This document shows positions 56,660 through 64,000 of a DNA stretch of 64,000 bases, piece after piece; position 1 is the stretch's first letter; each line of letters starts with the position of its first letter. The position numbers were made by a program, and so were the translations under genes. Below the pieces are notes generated by a model. It was not told the DNA's origin. It saw nothing but the letters and a program-made list of their open reading frames with translations, and searched no databases. Origin of the DNA: Seminavis robusta (taxonomy: Eukaryota; Bacillariophyta; Bacillariophyceae; Naviculales; Naviculaceae); the NCBI GenBank assembly GCA_903772945.1, contig CAICTM010000261.1, forward strand, positions 19,386 to 83,385, given 5' to 3'.

Positions 56660-57416
56660 CTTAGTAACTGTTGTCTTACTTATCTCAAACTATGAGGAGG
56701 GAAGGTTGCCAAAGCTGGCAAAAGCCGATTGGAGGGAGAAAGAACTTTGGTACTCTGGCACTGAGCACTCAGTCACCGTGTTGTAAGTTAGTTTGATCGT
56801 AGCAAACAGTGAAGAAGGGAAAGAACTCGAGCGGCAAAGCCAAACCAAGATCCACCTGCAAGCTCCGCGATGCTGCGATGGTTACCGGAAACGGAACCCT
56901 TTGCATCGAGCACAATATTCTCGTACATTCGACAAATCGCATCGGTCATTAATTTTGGGGATGGTCATGTTTGGAACCAATTACTAGTGGTCATTCAGTG
57001 TCTTTCTACATGTGGAATAAGGACAGTTTCCGTGAAACCCAGTGAAAGTGAATCTTCAAAGCATCATTAGCTTTTCACACAAGAAACAATAATGCTCCAG
57101 GCTCAATCATTGGTCATTTGGGACATTCTTTACTGCACCATTAATTAAGTACTCAAGAAACACAGTTTCACCCTTTTAATAATAATTATACGAAAGCCAC
57201 GGCAAGTGAACGTTAATCTCCGAATCTTCAATGTACCGTTAAGTACACGATAAGCTCCAACCTTAATGGTCTAACATGTTTGGTCGCACACACGCGCCTA
57301 CTTTCAACAAAAACGGCAAAGACAAAAGCCAACAACAACCAAAAAGTACTAGTACTACCTGCTTGGGCATCTCGATTGAACATAGTATCTGATTGTATCA
57401 TCACCAATCCACAACC
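56660..57416. other. Divergent intergenic region
   Basis: It lies between the starts of the LGDNP gene (minus) and the ING-SGF29 gene (plus), so it probably holds both promoters. A small open frame on the plus strand near 56793 has no support. No repeats of note were seen. Confidence 0.5.
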
Positions 57417-58752
57417 ATGAGCGGCGACGAAACGTATCTGGAGGCCTTCTTGGATAGTTTGGCAGGTCTGCCGAATGAAATCAAACGAAACATGGAGTTG
57501 ATGAAGGACATGGACAAGACGTGCTCGTGAGTTACCGTTGCTTGTGTTTGATTTGATTGAAGTGATCGCCCATTGAGGCCTTTGATAACCAATGATAATG
57601 AAATGGACAGTTTGTATGGAAGCTATCTTGCTTTCTGTCGATTGTTAACTTGTAAGGACCGTCCCTTGAATTCATTTCTCAATTCTCACTTTTCCTTCCC
57701 ACAAATCCCCGTCATTTTTTCTTTCTTCCATTGTCTGCTACTTGATTTTGTCGGTGCTATGATCAGATCGCTGCAACGAAGCATGAACCAACAGCAGCAA
57801 GAATACATTCGACAGGCGGAATCCAAAGTCTTGGCTCTCGAAGTTGTCAAGCCACCTCCTTCACTGCCCAACGGTACCGATCCACCCTTGCAACCCGGCG
57901 TCCGAGTCAACGAACAATTACCCGAAGTGATTATCCCCACTACGGAAGAAATGATGGAATTCATTGCCGACCATCCAGGCGCGTTGGCCGCCATTCGAGA
58001 ATTGCAAGGCACCACGTTGCAAATGGCCGACGAAAAGGTCGCCATTGCCAATCAAACATTTGCATTGATTGATTCCGTCGTTCGCCGACTCGATGCCGAC
58101 TTGGAATGTATGGAAAAGACACTCCAATCCACGGGAGATTTTCAAGTGGCGGGAGCCGCTCGTCCCGATGATTTGGCAGCCGTGCAAGTGGCGGCGGGAT
58201 CCGATTGGATTCTCGCCAAGGTCATTTCGCATGATCCCAATACGGGCTTGTACAAACTGTCCGATGAAGATGTGGAAAGCAATAAAAGTAAGTGCTTTGA
58301 GATCTGTGTGTTGTCGACGGTGTGCTGTTACTATTGAAGTGTGCGAAAAATAATGTGTGAATGTCATGATCCAGCCACGCGAGAGTGCGTTTTTTCTCCT
58401 TGCCTTGTGCCCGCTTTTACTGATCCATTTCTTTATTCGTTCTTTTATTCATTTATCTGCCACCTCTACATACTACTGTATAGTATTCAATCTTCCAGAA
58501 TCCCAAGTTGTTGTTTTGGGTACCATTGAAAAACTCAGCAAGGGAGATGTCGTCTTTGCCGTCTATCCGGATACGACCGCCTTTTATCAGGCTTCAGTCG
58601 CACAGGCACCGAGAAAAACGGCAGGGACTACGACTGCCAGCTTTGTCACGGTCAACTTTGTGGATGATCATGATGAACATGGCATCATTCCAAATCGACC
58701 CGTTCCTATACAGCATGTCATGATGCCACCCTATGGGGCCACGTTGCAATAA
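57417..58752 (+). CDS. ING N-terminal domain fused to SGF29-type tandem Tudor domain
   Basis: Exons 57417-57526, 57767-58287 and 58499-58752 join to 885 nt, 294 residues. Residues about 6-35 (YLEAFLDSLAGLPNEIKRNM) match the first helix of the ING (inhibitor of growth) N-terminal domain. Residues about 126-155 (DEKVAIANQTFALIDSVVRR...) match its long second helix. The two are separated by a Pro-rich insert. Residues about 183-294 (DWILAKVISHDPNTGLYKLSDED, VVVLG, SKGDVVFAVYPDTTAFYQAS, FVDDHDEHG, RPVPIQHVMMPP) match the SGF29 tandem Tudor domain of SAGA. ING proteins normally end in a PHD finger reading H3K4me3, and the Tudor pair of SGF29 reads the same mark. So this looks like a histone-acetyltransferase subunit with a swapped reader. 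Confidence 0.87.
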
Positions 58753-58882
58753 GAATGCTATAATATAAAATGGGAGCTGCTAGCAAATTACAGTACAGTA
58801 GCAACATCTCTGCTCGTATCGTCAGTAGCTAGCTAGGCCCTGTCAAAAGAGTACAGTAGCAACATAGAGCTAGGGCTGGTAT

Positions 58883-60005
58883 ATGGCATTAGTCAAAACT
58901 AGAGAGTATCCTCCACTTTGGGTATACCCCTATGAAGACGCTGTCGCGGCCATCCAACAGGGTTTGGAGAGTGCGGGCGGCCTGCGGCAACATCCTCCGT
59001 TGTGCCTTCCGAAACCTCAAGGATTGCTCACCAGGATGGCCTTTCGAGCCCCAACTGTCGTTGTCGAATCTCGAGCATGGGAGTCGCCGACCTTTTCCGC
59101 AAACAGGAATAGCAATAATAATGCGGTTGCGGAGGTTCCAGACGTGGCAAACAAAAAGACACGACACGATTGCTTTGTTGGGGTTGAGGGGCAACCACAA
59201 AAAGATCCTCCAAAATTTGGATACCAGCAACGACGGCTCCCCATCGACGATGGAAAGTCGTCTGGAGAGCGTTGCTCGTTTGATTTCGCCTGTCGATGGG
59301 TCAACGAAGATTGAGGGTTTCGAACAAGCTGGCGACTTTAACGGGCTCGGTGCTAGAATCCTTTCTGGCCGCCCCGAGTTGGGGCATTTTGATTACTTGT
59401 CGAGACCCAGCCAAATCTACCCGTTCGTCATTGGTAGTGAAAGCTTGGGTTTGTGTGCTGGAAAGACATCGCTAGAAATCCTGCGACTCATTGGATTCGA
59501 CGACAAATATATCCAGAACGAGTTAAAGAATGGAGCAGAGTTCCGCATGGTCCTCTTTGCCGCTGATGAGACGTTTCAGATGGTGTCTCCGACATGGGAC
59601 AATCTGCTGGCTTTGACCTACGCTGAATCTATGGAAGCCGGAAAACGCTTGGAGAAACACTTGCCCGTACTCAAGCCCAAGCCTTTTGACGAACTCGTGG
59701 CCGAGACTGGTATCGATTTTGATTATTTGCCAGGCGACATGCACCGCAGTGTAAACACCATACACAAATACGCTGCTTTGCCGGATGAATGCGATACCGT
59801 GGCACATGCTCGAGCCTTTTTGAGCGCCACTTGGAAGTGTACCCGCCTCTTCCAAGGGGACGGTTATACAATGGATGAACTGGGCAACCGAGGCGTCCGC
59901 GAATTCATCTGCCCAAGACGAAAAGTGACCGACATTCAACACGTGTGGATAAATCTTCCGCTGGACCTTGGAGTCTTTGAGGTTGACAGTACCGATAGAC
60001 AGTAG
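58883..60005 (+). CDS. Hypothetical protein, N-terminal frame uncertain
   Basis: From about 59121 or 59250 to the TAG at 60003-60005 the frame reads as a real protein (ESLGLCAGKTSLEILRLIGF, EFRMVLFAADETFQMVSPTW, LDYLPGDMHRSVNTIHKYAALP-like phrases), about 252-295 residues. Upstream, two frames are both open: one starting at 58883 (MALVKTREYPPLWV, ending at 59314) and the one that continues into the main body. The overlap could reflect a frameshift that split one gene, or an unrelated upstream frame. No domain is recognised, and no signal peptide is seen. Confidence 0.5.
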
Positions 60006-60485
60006 TATGCGAGAGTAATTCTCATTCACTAATCGTGCTTTCGTTGATTTTTCAGCTGAAAAGCAATCGTTGTTTTTCGAGCTAAATAGCGTGCCTAAGC
60101 AAGCCGTCACCCATGATTTTTAAAGGTGGAGGGCGGCCCAGGTTGCTGTTTGCGCGGTTGGAAGGCCCTTGTTCTTTCTTTCTCTTGGGAGCAAACACCC
60201 CACAAGCACTGAAAAGATCGTGCCGGAGTCAATCAAGCAAGAGAAAATGCCAATCCAACCGCGCAGCAGTGGACATCTGAGAGGAACGTTAACGCCTTTC
60301 CATCCCTCTGGCGAGTCATGAATTGTGGAATCGAATCGAATCAGACTTGGTTGCCCCTGGGATTGCTGGAGTGTTTGAGATTGGCAGAGTGGCAACCGTA
60401 CTTTCGACAGTTGCAAAAAGTCTTGGCCGAAACAAGCAGCAGCATCATGGATAGAATAAAATCCCATCGACCCAGCATCTTTCCT
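60006..60485. other. Convergent intergenic region
   Basis: It lies between the stop of the hypothetical protein and the stop of the GPCR gene. Short open frames only; nothing else seen. Confidence 0.5.
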
Positions 60486-62057
60486 TCAGCCTTGCGAATT
60501 GTTGTTGTTGTTGTCGTTTTTGGAGCTGCTGCGACGGCAGCATGAGCCACCCGTCACCGCTTTCCACAGGGACCAGTCAGGGTTCCCCTCTCGAAACTGC
60601 AGGTACCGAGGCCTCAAATACACCAGAGCATTGAAGAGTCCTTGCAAGGGAAGAAAGAAGGATGTCAGCACATCGAGTGCGTAGTATCGTTTCAAAAAGT
60701 AACTTGTCGTGATCCAACTGATAAAGGGAAACGTCCATGTCAAAAAGAATGCCACTGCATAGCACAAGCTTTGCATGGCCACTTGTTGCGACTTCGATAT
60801 CCTTCTCTTGTCACTGCGTCGGAGGCTGGTGGTCTTGTCGCTTTGTCGGAGACTGGTGGTTGTTGTGGTGGTGGTGGTGACCGTATTCGCACTATTGCGA
60901 ATCTCAAAAGAACAAGTTTTTGGTGTGTTGTCGTCTTCTGAGTATTTTTCTTCTGGGTCTTTACCCGGAATCATCTCCAAGGGACATGCCTCCAATTCTG
61001 CAAACGTGGGCATGTCATCCAATTCCACAGCAACACCAGCCTCCAGCTCCAACTCCACGGGACTCTTGGGTCGCTCCTCCTGCTTTGTTTCCTCGCCACC
61101 ACTATTGGATTGGTTGTTGTCATTGGCAGTAATTTTCTTTGACTCTTCTGCTTGGCGAGGAGATTGTGGTGGTGGTGCTTCTTCTCTGCTATTATTCGTG
61201 TCATTGTAAAAGAGACTGCTACTGCCACCTGTGTCGAGTTGCATCCAACTTTTGTTCCACTTTTCACTGGTGAGTTCTCGTTTCCGCACTTTGAAAAAGA
61301 TGATGGTAAAGAAAATAATCATGACGACAAAGCACAGGAGCAGTGGCAAGAAGCCAAATACCAATCGGTAGGTATCCAATTGACCTTGTCGACGGCACTG
61401 CGGCGTGTGTTCCAATGCTCCCCCGGGAGCACATCGAATGGGAGATCCAGCAATCCAGCATACCCCCATGGGTCCATAGAGATGGTAGAGGTCCAAAAGC
61501 AGTCCTGACACGGCGGTGGAGAGTCCCCACATCATGGGCAACCCAATCAGAAGCATCGGAGTGACACTGCGCAGAAACGACGATTGTTGATTACTACTTT
61601 GTCGTTTGGATCGAATGCCCTGATGACGACGGCAAATGAGCAAATAGTAACAAATGGCCAAACTGGCATTGTAGACGGGAACACAGAGTCCCAACTGGAC
61701 AAAGAAGCCTTGGACTTTACACACTGTGGGAGTCTCTTCGTACGGTACAAATGGATCCGGACTGGTCCAATCGGCCAAAAAGAGCCACAAGCTGGACGAA
61801 AAGTCACACAGACTCAATGCCAACAGAATGTAGGAAGAAGTTCGTTCACCAGACGATTTGCCTCGTCGTTGTCGCAACGTGCGAATGGAATCATAGATAA
61901 TGTAGGCCGAACCAAAGAGACTCCAGACGGCATTCACTTTGCGAATGTAGTTGACCGCATTCAGTTGTGCTGCCGTACGATTGTGCTTTTTCTCGGGAGG
62001 ATTGAAATGGTAATGAGTCTCTTCTTGGGCATGCAAAAGGCGTTCGGTCAACGACAT
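60486..62057 (-). CDS. Seven-transmembrane G-protein-coupled receptor
   Basis: An intronless frame of 523 residues with seven hydrophobic segments. TM1 is near VWSLFGSAYIIYDSI and TM2 SYILLALSLCDFSSSLWLFL. TM3 begins after VCKVQGFFVQLG and reads to YYLLICR. TM4 is MLLIGLPMMWGLSTAVSGLL and TM5 FGFLPLLLCFVVMIIFFTII. TM6 is LCYAVAFFLTWTFPFISWIT, and TM7 ends GLFNALVYLRPRY. The extracellular loops contain Cys residues (TVCKVQG, GVCWIAG...RCAPG) that may pair. The third intracellular loop is very long (about 165 residues), rich in Ser, Glu, Asn and Thr, and includes a Thr run. The CKVQGF and NALVYxRPR motifs resemble the cAMP-receptor-like/GPR1-like class. Ligand and G protein are unknown. Confidence 0.9.
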   Translation of the reverse strand: MSLTERLLHAQEETHYHFNPPEKKHNRTAAQLNAVNYIRKVNAVWSLFGSAYIIYDSIRTLRQRRGKSSGERTSSYILLALSLCDFSSSLWLFLADWTSPDPFVPYEETPTVCKVQGFFVQLGLCVPVYNASLAICYYLLICRRHQGIRSKRQSSNQQSSFLRSVTPMLLIGLPMMWGLSTAVSGLLLDLYHLYGPMGVCWIAGSPIRCAPGGALEHTPQCRRQGQLDTYRLVFGFLPLLLCFVVMIIFFTIIFFKVRKRELTSEKWNKSWMQLDTGGSSSLFYNDTNNSREEAPPPQSPRQAEESKKITANDNNQSNSGGEETKQEERPKSPVELELEAGVAVELDDMPTFAELEACPLEMIPGKDPEEKYSEDDNTPKTCSFEIRNSANTVTTTTTTTTSLRQSDKTTSLRRSDKRRISKSQQVAMQSLCYAVAFFLTWTFPFISWITTSYFLKRYYALDVLTSFFLPLQGLFNALVYLRPRYLQFREGNPDWSLWKAVTGGSCCRRSSSKNDNNNNNSQG

Positions 62058-62335
62058 TGCTTGGTGAGTGAGTGAGAATGCAGCAGCAGCAGCAGCAGCT
62101 AGACGAAGCAGTAGTGTCGGGTTTTGCTCATTGGAGTCAAGTCAAGTCAAGTCTTTCCCTTGCTATACTATCAAATGTCACGCGACTTACAGTCTGTCAG
62201 TCAACCGGTAGCCACAGAGGATCGATTAGCGATCCTCTCACTCTTTTCATTCTAGTTCTTTGTTATCAAGTTACTAGCCGTAGAGTCCTCCGACAGGTTA
62301 CGAGCCCTGCTACCGCTTCTAATGCTATACATGCT

Positions 62336-62386
62336 ATCATTGCCATTGCCACTACCATTGCCATTGCCATTGCTATCCTTTACCAA
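62336..62386 (+). repeat. CCATTG hexanucleotide-like repeat
   Basis: ATTGCC/ACCATT words repeat about seven times in 50 bp. Confidence 0.8.
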
Positions 62387-62617
62387 TTGCCGATCCTTCA
62401 TCTGAAACGATCGATTGATCCGAACGGTCACGATCGACCGAAGGGTCGATCTCGCCTTTCAGACCACTTCCAGTCGATACAAAGGTAACCATACGACTGC
62501 ATGAGTCTATACAATAGAGCTACTACATCAAATAACAACGAAACCCTTGGAAACGACGACCGAAAAGCGCCATTGTCCCTCTTTTCGCTCCACGAAAGCA
62601 ACGACGAAAAACGAAAT

Positions 62618-62701
62618 CATCAAAATTCCGACGAACACGCTGACATCATCAGAATTCCGACGAACACGCTGACATCATCAGAATTCCGACGAACACGCTG
62701 A
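62618..62701 (+). repeat. 29-bp tandem repeat, three copies
   Basis: Unit CATCATCAGAATTCCGACGA plus ACACGCTGA. The copies at 62644 and 62673 are identical; the first (62618) is 26 bp, with CATCAAAATT at its start. Confidence 0.9.
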
Positions 62702-62749
62702 CATCAGCAGAATTCCACGGAATTCCGAAGACGTTTTCCACGCTTTAAA

Positions 62750-62880
62750 AAGTTTCCACTCCACGCCGAGTTTCCACTCCACGCCGAGTTTCCACTCCAC
62801 GCCGAGTTTCCACTCCACGCTCCGAGTTTCCACTCCACGCCGAGTTTCCACTCCACGCCCAAGTTTCCACTCCACGCCCG
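62750..62880 (+). repeat. 18-20-bp minisatellite, seven copies
   Basis: Unit GAGTTTCCACTCCACGCC, with small length changes (CCGAG, TCCGAG, CCAAG) at the junctions. Confidence 0.9.
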
Positions 62881-63140
62881 TATACCCTATACGTACGGAA
62901 CGACTTGCTAGACTCATTTACGATACCCATTGATTCGTTTGAGCTACGATTGAAGAGCTACGGCCCCTTTTGTCCGATCCTATTCAGTTGTCCGTCCCTC
63001 AAGTCGTCGGTTTTCCGTCCCTCAAGTCGTCTGCCCCCATCAAGTGTTTGTGACTTTCTTTGGTGTCAGGATACAGACGTTAAAACCAGCCCATACATCT
63101 CCAGTGCGAAAGCTATCTTGTTTTCTTCAGGACGTCCATT

Positions 63141-63725
63141 ATGACTGACTTTTCTACTATCATTGACTTCCATGTCAGTTTCTCAGAATCGGATCGTCGG
63201 TTGCAAGCACATACTCAGCTGAACCTTCTCTACAGCGACTCACTTCCACATCCCGAGAACCTGTTCAATGCAAACCCACCCCGAAGTGATAATGTCCTTG
63301 CTGAAGCTGCTTTAATAGCCGAGATCCGTCGACAGATATGTGAATACTTGATTGTTCCTTGGGCCAATGAAACTCTTGTTGATCCCATCAATACCATTCG
63401 TCCTATTGTCAATGGTATGGGTATCAGTATTTCCTACGGCACTCATGCACCCCGTCGTTTGACTCAAAGTAGCTTCAATCGGACTCTCACCGATGCTGTC
63501 AATGATGGTGTTACAGAAATCTACCTCACTATCCCTGCCAGTTTCCTCTACTTTGACAACCGAGAAGTATGGTACACCACCATTGGGGCTGATGTAAAGA
63601 GTGCCGTCACTGGTAATGATAGCAGAAGGATGTTCAAGGTGATAAAAGGCTCCTCCGAGATAGGGAGTGGAAAGTTGTGCTCCAGTGAGAGTCCATTGCT
63701 CATTTTGAGATGTACCTGGCTTTGA
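63141..63725 (+). CDS. Hypothetical protein, possibly only the first part is real
   Basis: A plus-strand frame of 194 residues. Up to about 63560 its codon use is regular and the text reads like protein (TIIDFHVSFSESDRRLQA, LIAEIRRQICEYLIVPWANE, NGVTEIYLTIPASFLY-like). After that the codon bias fades. A minus-strand frame (63312-63869), exactly codon-aligned with it, reads more naturally from 63869 down to about 63590 (WTLTGAQLSTPYLGGAFYH, PSAIITSDGTLYISPNGG). So two convergent genes, or a chimeric or transposon-derived stretch, are possible. No domain is recognised. Confidence 0.4.
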   Translation: MTDFSTIIDFHVSFSESDRRLQAHTQLNLLYSDSLPHPENLFNANPPRSDNVLAEAALIAEIRRQICEYLIVPWANETLVDPINTIRPIVNGMGISISYGTHAPRRLTQSSFNRTLTDAVNDGVTEIYLTIPASFLYFDNREVWYTTIGADVKSAVTGNDSRRMFKVIKGSSEIGSGKLCSSESPLLILRCTWL

Positions 63726-63869
63726 CATCAACTGGTAAACCACCAGCATTAATGTCCAGATGGTTACAGGCGGAGGAGAGGACCATGGGGGCTCCAGGTG
63801 GTGCAGGTCCAGGTGGTCCACCACGAGCAACAGGAGCAGCAATGGCTCCAGCAACAGCACGGCCAACAT
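63312..63869 (-). CDS. Antisense hypothetical frame, possibly partial gene
   Basis: This minus-strand frame overlaps the plus frame codon for codon. Its 63590-63780 part looks coding by codon choice (TPYLGGAFYHLEHPSAIITS). Upstream, toward 63984, the sequence is Gly/Pro/Ala-rich in another frame (RGGPPGPAPPGAPM). It may run off the right edge through an intron. Evidence is weak. Confidence 0.3.
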   Translation of the reverse strand: MLAVLLLEPLLLLLLVVDHLDLHHLEPPWSSPPPVTIWTLMLVVYQLMSKPGTSQNEQWTLTGAQLSTPYLGGAFYHLEHPSAIITSDGTLYISPNGGVPYFSVVKVEETGRDSEVDFCNTIIDSIGESPIEATLSQTTGCMSAVGNTDTHTIDNRTNGIDGINKSFIGPRNNQVFTYLSTDLGY

Positions 63870-64000
63870 CGACTGCAGTTGGTGGGCTGGAATGGCACGA
63901 GCAACAGCAGCAGCATATCAGTAGCTGAAGATGGGCAGGAGGTGGTGCTGGGAGTGGGAATGGATGGATTCCAATATGATCCAATTGCGGTAGCTGATAA

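Larger units (their letters stand above)
62058..63140. other. Upstream region of the GPCR with short repeats
   Basis: No gene is supported; frames such as 62072-62488 coincide with simple repeats. Three short tandem arrays are listed separately. A GCA run lies at 62080-62098 just upstream of the GPCR start. Confidence 0.5.

Noticed and set aside
56343-56987. Plus-strand frames overlapping the LGDNP gene
   Set aside because: They run antisense through its exons and intron and lack any domain; the minus-strand joined frame explains the region.
1-64000. CRISPR arrays, rRNA genes, bacterial operons
   Set aside because: The window has spliced eukaryotic genes; no regularly spaced direct repeats with unique spacers and no rRNA-like stretches were seen.

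Overview
The window looks like nuclear DNA of a diatom, most likely a pennate one; the species is not provable from the sequence. The evidence is: many short introns (about 60-110 bp, GT-AG, one GC-AG), secreted proteins with Thr/Pro-rich linkers, a short CPAD...QCPDG motif of a kind I associate with diatom secreted proteins, and a cut-and-paste transposon carrying a DNA-binding-type ORF. CTAGCTAG and TACCGGTA words are scattered between genes.

Positions 1-34,653 are dominated by a cluster of four same-strand paralogues (1387-7710, 10266-14920, 18151-20703, 22725-34653). They encode secreted proteins of about 1633, 1367, 728 and 2960 residues. I assembled their exons by hand (17, 7, 5 and 37 exons) and each joins into one uninterrupted frame. 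Each has a signal peptide, a low-complexity N-terminal region (lysine-rich, acidic/GKGK, or Pro/Thr-rich), then 10, 6, 5 and 20 copies of a domain of roughly 125-135 residues. The domain resembles bacterial pre-peptidase-C-terminal (PPC)-like beta-sandwiches (N-D-x-C start, GVWY core, YSG-x-C-D-x-L-x-C hairpin, LVHG, G-x-F-x-L end). Replication factor C subunit 4, a small C-terminal-anchored protein and a TPR-like gene lie between them.

Positions 35,000-47,000 hold an acidic nuclear-type protein, a Ser/Gln/Ala/Pro repeat protein, a UDP-glycosyltransferase and a receptor guanylate cyclase (42565-46832, minus). The cyclase joins a bacterial-type extracellular solute-binding domain to a transmembrane helix, a kinase domain and a class III cyclase.

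Positions 47,841-53,599 are a complete-looking DNA transposon with inverted ends of about 85-88 bp and 5-bp flanking direct repeats. It has three genes: a DNA-binding-type protein, an unknown four-exon gene, and a DDE_4/Harbinger-like transposase with an apparent frameshift near its start. CCAGG-rich and tandem-repeat DNA follows.

Positions 55,976-64,000 hold a conserved-looking unknown gene with an LGDNP motif, a three-exon gene fusing an ING N-terminal domain to SGF29-type tandem Tudor domains, a hypothetical gene, a seven-helix GPCR and short minisatellites. Two antisense ORFs lie at the right edge. Overall the window is rich in surface, secreted and sensing proteins. How they work together cannot be read from sequence; a role for the tandem-repeat proteins in the cell wall or adhesion is only an inference.
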